A program made the translations under genes and the position numbers. From Pomphorhynchus laevis (lineage: Eukaryota > Acanthocephala > Palaeacanthocephala > Echinorhynchida > Pomphorhynchidae): 64,000 nt of DNA. The notes below the pieces were generated by a model. It did no database searches. It was not told where the DNA came from and saw only the letters and a list, made by a program, of their open reading frames with translations. Shown one piece after another: positions 55,801 through 61,800 of the stretch (position 1 is its first letter; each line of letters opens with the position of its first letter). The DNA lies in contig WNNJ02001637.1 of NCBI GenBank assembly GCA_012934845.2, forward strand, positions 37,335 to 101,334, in the 5' to 3' direction.

Positions 55801-58800
55801 CTTCCAATGTCGGTCCCAGGATATGGTCCCTTCGACAAACGTTTTGAATTTCGAGAAAAGCCAACTCTACAGCCTTATTATCACCATTCTCGTCTGATAT
55901 CAACTGATGAATATTTTGTAGTGCTACCTTGCAGCATCGACGAATATGACCTATCTTACCACAACGGTGACATTTTACGTTCTTAGCCCAACACTGTTGC
56001 TCATTTACGTGATTTGAACCATTACATCGTGTACAACGAGGCATGGAATTTTTATTCCATTGTGATCGACGTCCAGCACTTAATTTATTAACATGCGAAA
56101 TTTCAACATCCTTTTTCGAGTCATTTGCATAATTCGAGCTGGTTTCCGTCGCTAACAAGTGCTTAGTAGCTTGTGTCATTTCCCAATTAGAAGCAATCCT
56201 AATTACATCGTCTAACGTAGGATTGTCTAATCGTAATAGACTCATACGTATTTCCTCGATTGGAGTATATGCAATTACCAGATCTCTCAATCTGTCGTCG
56301 ATTGCTTGCTGTTCGGTTTGAATGGATTGATCGAAAAACGAACACTTACTAGCCAGGCCCCTTGCTTCCGCTATCCAATCTTTATGTGACTGATTGGCTT
56401 TTTGTCGACATTGCGTAAATTCGAATCTGGCTGCAACTATATGCATCGGCTTTTTAAAATGACGATCGAGTTCCTTAATAATCATCTCGAAAGTAATGTC
56501 CTCTTTTTCGAAAGACGGAATCAATTGTCCAACCAAGCGAAAAATTTCTTGACCACAACTGGACAGTAAGAATTGTTTTTGTCGCATCTGTGAATCAACT
56601 CTGTGCATGCCCAAAAAATTCTTCAGTTGAATCCCGTAATCAATCCACTTATCGTGATCTGCATTGAAATGCTGAAACGCCGGTATATTGCAATCCTTAT
56701 TGGGATTTTCACGATTTTGCAGACTTTCCATCAACTTCGTCAATGTACGTTGTTGTTCCCATACAATTTTCATAATGTCGTTCGACGAAAATTTTGAACC
56801 ACCCTCGTCGCCAATTGTTGTGTTTTCAGACATTGCAAAGCAAACGCTAACGTTTTTTAATTTTTAGTACAAACAAAACACCAGCGTTCAGAAACAGTCG
56901 CTATCCGACATATATAGTCAAAATACAAAGGCATACCGCCAAGCACATTGCTGCCAGTGATAATCGTCATTGCCATACATTTGCAGTGTGTTCGTTCATA
57001 CACAACAGTGATGTGATTGTTTTATTATTAGCGACAAAGCTTTCACTAATAATAATTCTGAATTTAAATAATCTGTCAGGATATGGTTCTTCAACCGATC
57101 ATATTTCCTGTATCTTTATTGTGTGGTAATTTTAAAAATTAGAAGAATCTATTTAAATCTAATGAGTTTTTTTATAATTTGCTTGATATGAAGATTTTAA
57201 TATATAGCATGCGTCGATCATGAGGTATTTAGAAAGTGTGTTAAAAATGTGAAAAATCAATTTCAGGTGAAATTTTTAAATTCTATTAAACGTATTGTCC
57301 AAATAAATTCAATTTCAAATAAATTTGAAATTTATAACTAAAAATTTAAATTGCAATAGAGAATTTAGATGAAATATATGGAATATTATCCTCACGAGGA
57401 ACAATTGACAGATAGCTAAATGGAATTTTTTATATTTTTTAAATTGTTAAAAAATGTTTATTATATACCCGATCTACTTTTAATAAATTAAATTTAGCTT
57501 TCACTATAATGCCCTTCTCAAGTAATTACTGCACTAAGACAGGAAATATTTTTATTTTCTGGCAAATTGGAGTATTTTTATTTCCTGGCATCTAGATATA
57601 AATATAAAATAGTAATATTAATATTTTTGTGAACTTGAAAACGAATGAATTGTGCGATTGAATTGATAGAACCCTTAAATATTTTGATAAATCAAAATTA
57701 TTTAAAGGTAGAGACATCTATATTTAAACAAATAAAAGGTGTTCCAATTATAACTGACTTATTTAATAAGTTAATAGTATCCCGATTATAGCCGACTTAT
57801 TTTTAAGCTTTATAGAATATGAATTTGTTCATAACTGTTTAAAAAAATAAATCTAAATTATATAAAGATATAAAATACATGTTTCGATATATTGATGATA
57901 TATGCGTATTTAGCTCTAACAATTTTTATTCAATTAGTGAACAAATTTATCCAGGTAGCATTATAAAAATATATCCCAGGCCAAAACACTATTTTACTTC
58001 GACAATACTTTGACATAATACTTTGAAAAATTATAGATAAGCGTTTTGTTCAAAATTCTTTGTTCCTACTCGATATAACGTTATTACTATACAAATTGTA
58101 TATAATAACGATACTATTTGCTTTATGACAAAACAAATTTGAACATGACTTCTATTATTTTTTGAGTAAAGGTAAGAATGGTTTTCTTCGAATAGCTAAC
58201 TGATATGAACATTAAATTAACATTAACTAAAACTACTATTAATTTATATCGTAAAGATGGAATATTATAATTTACAAGAAACATTTTTGCATGAGCATTC
58301 ATGCATACCATATAATATAAAATATAATACATTAAATAATGAAATTTTAAGAATTGCCATAATATGTAATGATACTGGCTTTCTTCAAAATCATTTAAAT
58401 AATTTAATAGATACATAATTTAAACTAGGTTACTATAAAAATATCATCAAATAGAAAATAGTAAAATATATAAAATAAAATATAAATAAATATCGAATAA
58501 ATCCTTATTCTGTTACATCGTATGTTGTTTATTAGTCAATTCATAAAACTTGACTTTTTTAAATTTGAATTTTTTATTTTAACTTGATATAAATTATATA
58601 AAATCTTATAATAATCTTATTATGTTATTATTAAAATCGTTTTGTGTAATAATTTTTTAATTTTTGTTTAATTTTCAACACGCATTAAGAAAACGAAGTT
58701 CTGCAGACACATCAGCATCACAGCACTTAATTAGTGCCCTCCCGTCAAGCGTGCAACGTTTAAAATCAATCTTCCGATTCCTACAGCTTCTTTGTGAAAA

Positions 58801-61800
58801 TCATAACAACGCCTTTCAGGTTAGTTATGAAGTTTCATTTCTGAAATAATATTTTCTAAAAATAAAATGATAGAATTAGCAATAGTTCTACTCAAAGGTT
58901 ATTTAAATAATTTAAAATATCATCGCAGAAGCACTAGCATGTAGAAAATTTAAAATTAAATTAATTCATTATCCTGTCGAATTGAATTTGCTATCAGATA
59001 AAAACTTTAAATTTTCGAGTTTTCAGTTTCAAACTGATAACTTTTTTAGCAGTTCATCCCGGTGACGATCTTAATTGTAGTAGATGCATAAAGCATATAC
59101 TTTCGATTATAAAACGAAAGTATTAAGTTGATAACGTGACAGCTTTTCCTCATAACCTTATGATTTCAGCTTATTTTTCTGAGTTTTACCATTAAACACG
59201 TATATTAATTATTAATCTATTAATACAATGCTAGGTTTTAAATAGGTTCCAAAAACTATATTTCTTAAACAACTATATTTTTTAGAAAAAACTATATTTG
59301 TGGTACAAAATCTATATTTCTTTAATTAGAACGTCTGATCAATTTAAGTTTAATAAAGAAATTTTGATAAAGATACATAAACTTTGAAAAATTATATTAT
59401 AATTATATTTTATTTAATTATAATTTAATTATATTAAATTATAGACTGCATTTGAGATTTTATTCCTACTGCTAACCTATTATACTCAGTTTATGTCATG
59501 TATTCTTGATTATATATTTAAGTTATATCTTCTATTTTAAGTTTCGAGAATACTACAATGATGCTTTTTTATATATCAAAAATTTAACTTTTCAATTAAA
59601 TGACTTTTTAACTATTTTCAAGCATTTAGTATGAACTGATTACTACCATAGCATACGAAATCTTGTTTAATTAAGATCCAACACTTAAAGCACGCCCGCT
59701 TAGGTAGATATTTACGACAACCCAGATGAGATTAGACAATACTTTGCAGAAAAAAATCAGAAAAGGGTGGACGATTAGATAATAACAATAAATGTCATAT
59801 TAATGTTTACAGGTAATAAACATTGAATTAAACTAAAACGTTTGAGTTAGTGTAGCAAATGCATAATCATTATAATTAAAGTTATTTCATATTTTTAACA
59901 TTCATATTTCTATTTTATGTCTATAGTTGTATATTTTGTAATTTTAGAACTTTCTTAGGGAACAGTCTGAAAATAAAGTAAATTACAACTTAGTAGGTGA
60001 AACGCTATTTTTGCTGGATGCATTGTGTGGTTCTCATACTGGCCTACTGGGTTTGCTTGGCAATTATATCACAATTGATTCATATGATCTTATTGTTCAA
60101 ATTTTGGAAACATTGACGGAATATTGTCAAGGACCTTGTCACATTAACCAGGTGATAAATGTGATAAATTGTAATTATCGCTTGTTTGTATATAAAAGGA
60201 CTGTATCGCAATGCACGAATCGAATGCAATTGACGTTATTGTGGCTATCGTTTTAAATGATATTCAGCCTCTTCAAGAGACACACCGAGAATATGTTCTT
60301 AATTTGAAAGTTAGAAACACCCTTTCAATAATTTTCTGTAGAATTTAACACTAATTCTAGGATTGTGCATCTAAACTACTGCTAGCTGTGATGGAGAGTC
60401 GAGATGATACTGCCAACTCTGAAAGAATCATGCGCACTATTAATCCCGTATCAACCCTGGTATAAAAAGCTTTAAATTTCTAAATCTTTTTTAATTTGTT
60501 CGTACAATTAATTAAACGGTTTGGCTGATAGCAGTTTTAGCATATTAATATCCCAATGCAATATATAGTTTTAGTCCACTCATTTGATGCTATTTGTTCT
60601 GGTATAATAGTGTAATAATTAAATTTTATTTTATTAAATGAAAGATACTCCAAGTGGATATGATGTGAATATTATCAGCTAGATAATTATAAAATTTTAA
60701 ATACTCATAGGAACGAAGTAAGTGGGTAAAATGTTTAATTCTAAAGACGTTTACTATATTTCGATAGCTTCTGCTATCATCTTCAGGAATTACTAACAGA
60801 TTATCAAACATAATAACAATAAGCTGGTCATTTATACTAGAACATTCACTACTCATAAAATTGGATACAGAAACAACATTAAAGAAACCAAAAAATATAA
60901 TCAAATAGGAAACATAAACATTATTCCCATTGTAAATATCAGCATTAATAAAAGCAGACAAATTCAACAAACTTAACATTTTAAATTTATACTTTAAATT
61001 TAAAATATTAGAAAATGCTGCTAAAACCTAGAAATAAATTATAGACATTTAAATAAATTAAACTTCAAATCAAAATAAAATCATCTAGCTTACCATAAAT
61101 TAATAATAAAAAACTTAGATGATATTTTTTAAATTTAAATCGGTTTTATTATTATAAATTGTACAATAGAACTCGTTAAACAACGAATATTCAAAAGTCA
61201 TATAGGTTCCAGCCCGACCTTCGAGATACAATCGATGACTGTTTTCGTAAAATTACGAAACACTTAGAAGTAAAAAAACAATTTTTATCGGTAAAAATAT
61301 TGTTTTTAAAGTTAAAATCAGTTTTATCATTTTATATATTTTTATTTTTAAAATTAAGTTTTAAAAAGCAAATCAATTAAAGGTAATTAAATTGTTATTA
61401 TTAATAATTTAAAAATACCAGAAATTTTTATTGTAGTAGATTTATCCTATTATTAAGGCTATTTACACATTTTTATTCTATTCTTGTCGCCTTTTTAGAA
61501 ATATAACACGATTGTTTAATTATAAATTCAAGCAAAAATTACAAAATTTATTCAACAAATTTATTTCTTGGTTATACAACCAATCACACAGTGTGTTTGT
61601 TTATTGTATTAACAATTAAGTTAATTAATTATTATGCTATTTTTTAATAATGACAGGTTATTGATTTCATAGCAAATCGGTTTAAAAAATGTGCAATTTT
61701 ACAACGAATTTTACGCAAATGCAGATTTTCCACTACATTTGCAAATAGAAATTTAACATCTATGTGTGACTTTGCTAATAACATTGCGAAATTAATGTGA

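Noticed and set aside
53892-55986. Several plus-strand open stretches across the Gypsy region
   Set aside because: Antisense shadows of the long Gypsy frame.
60626-60979. 117-codon open stretch on the minus strand
   Set aside because: Runs through the hammerhead-like cassette and AT-rich intron; no motif recognised.
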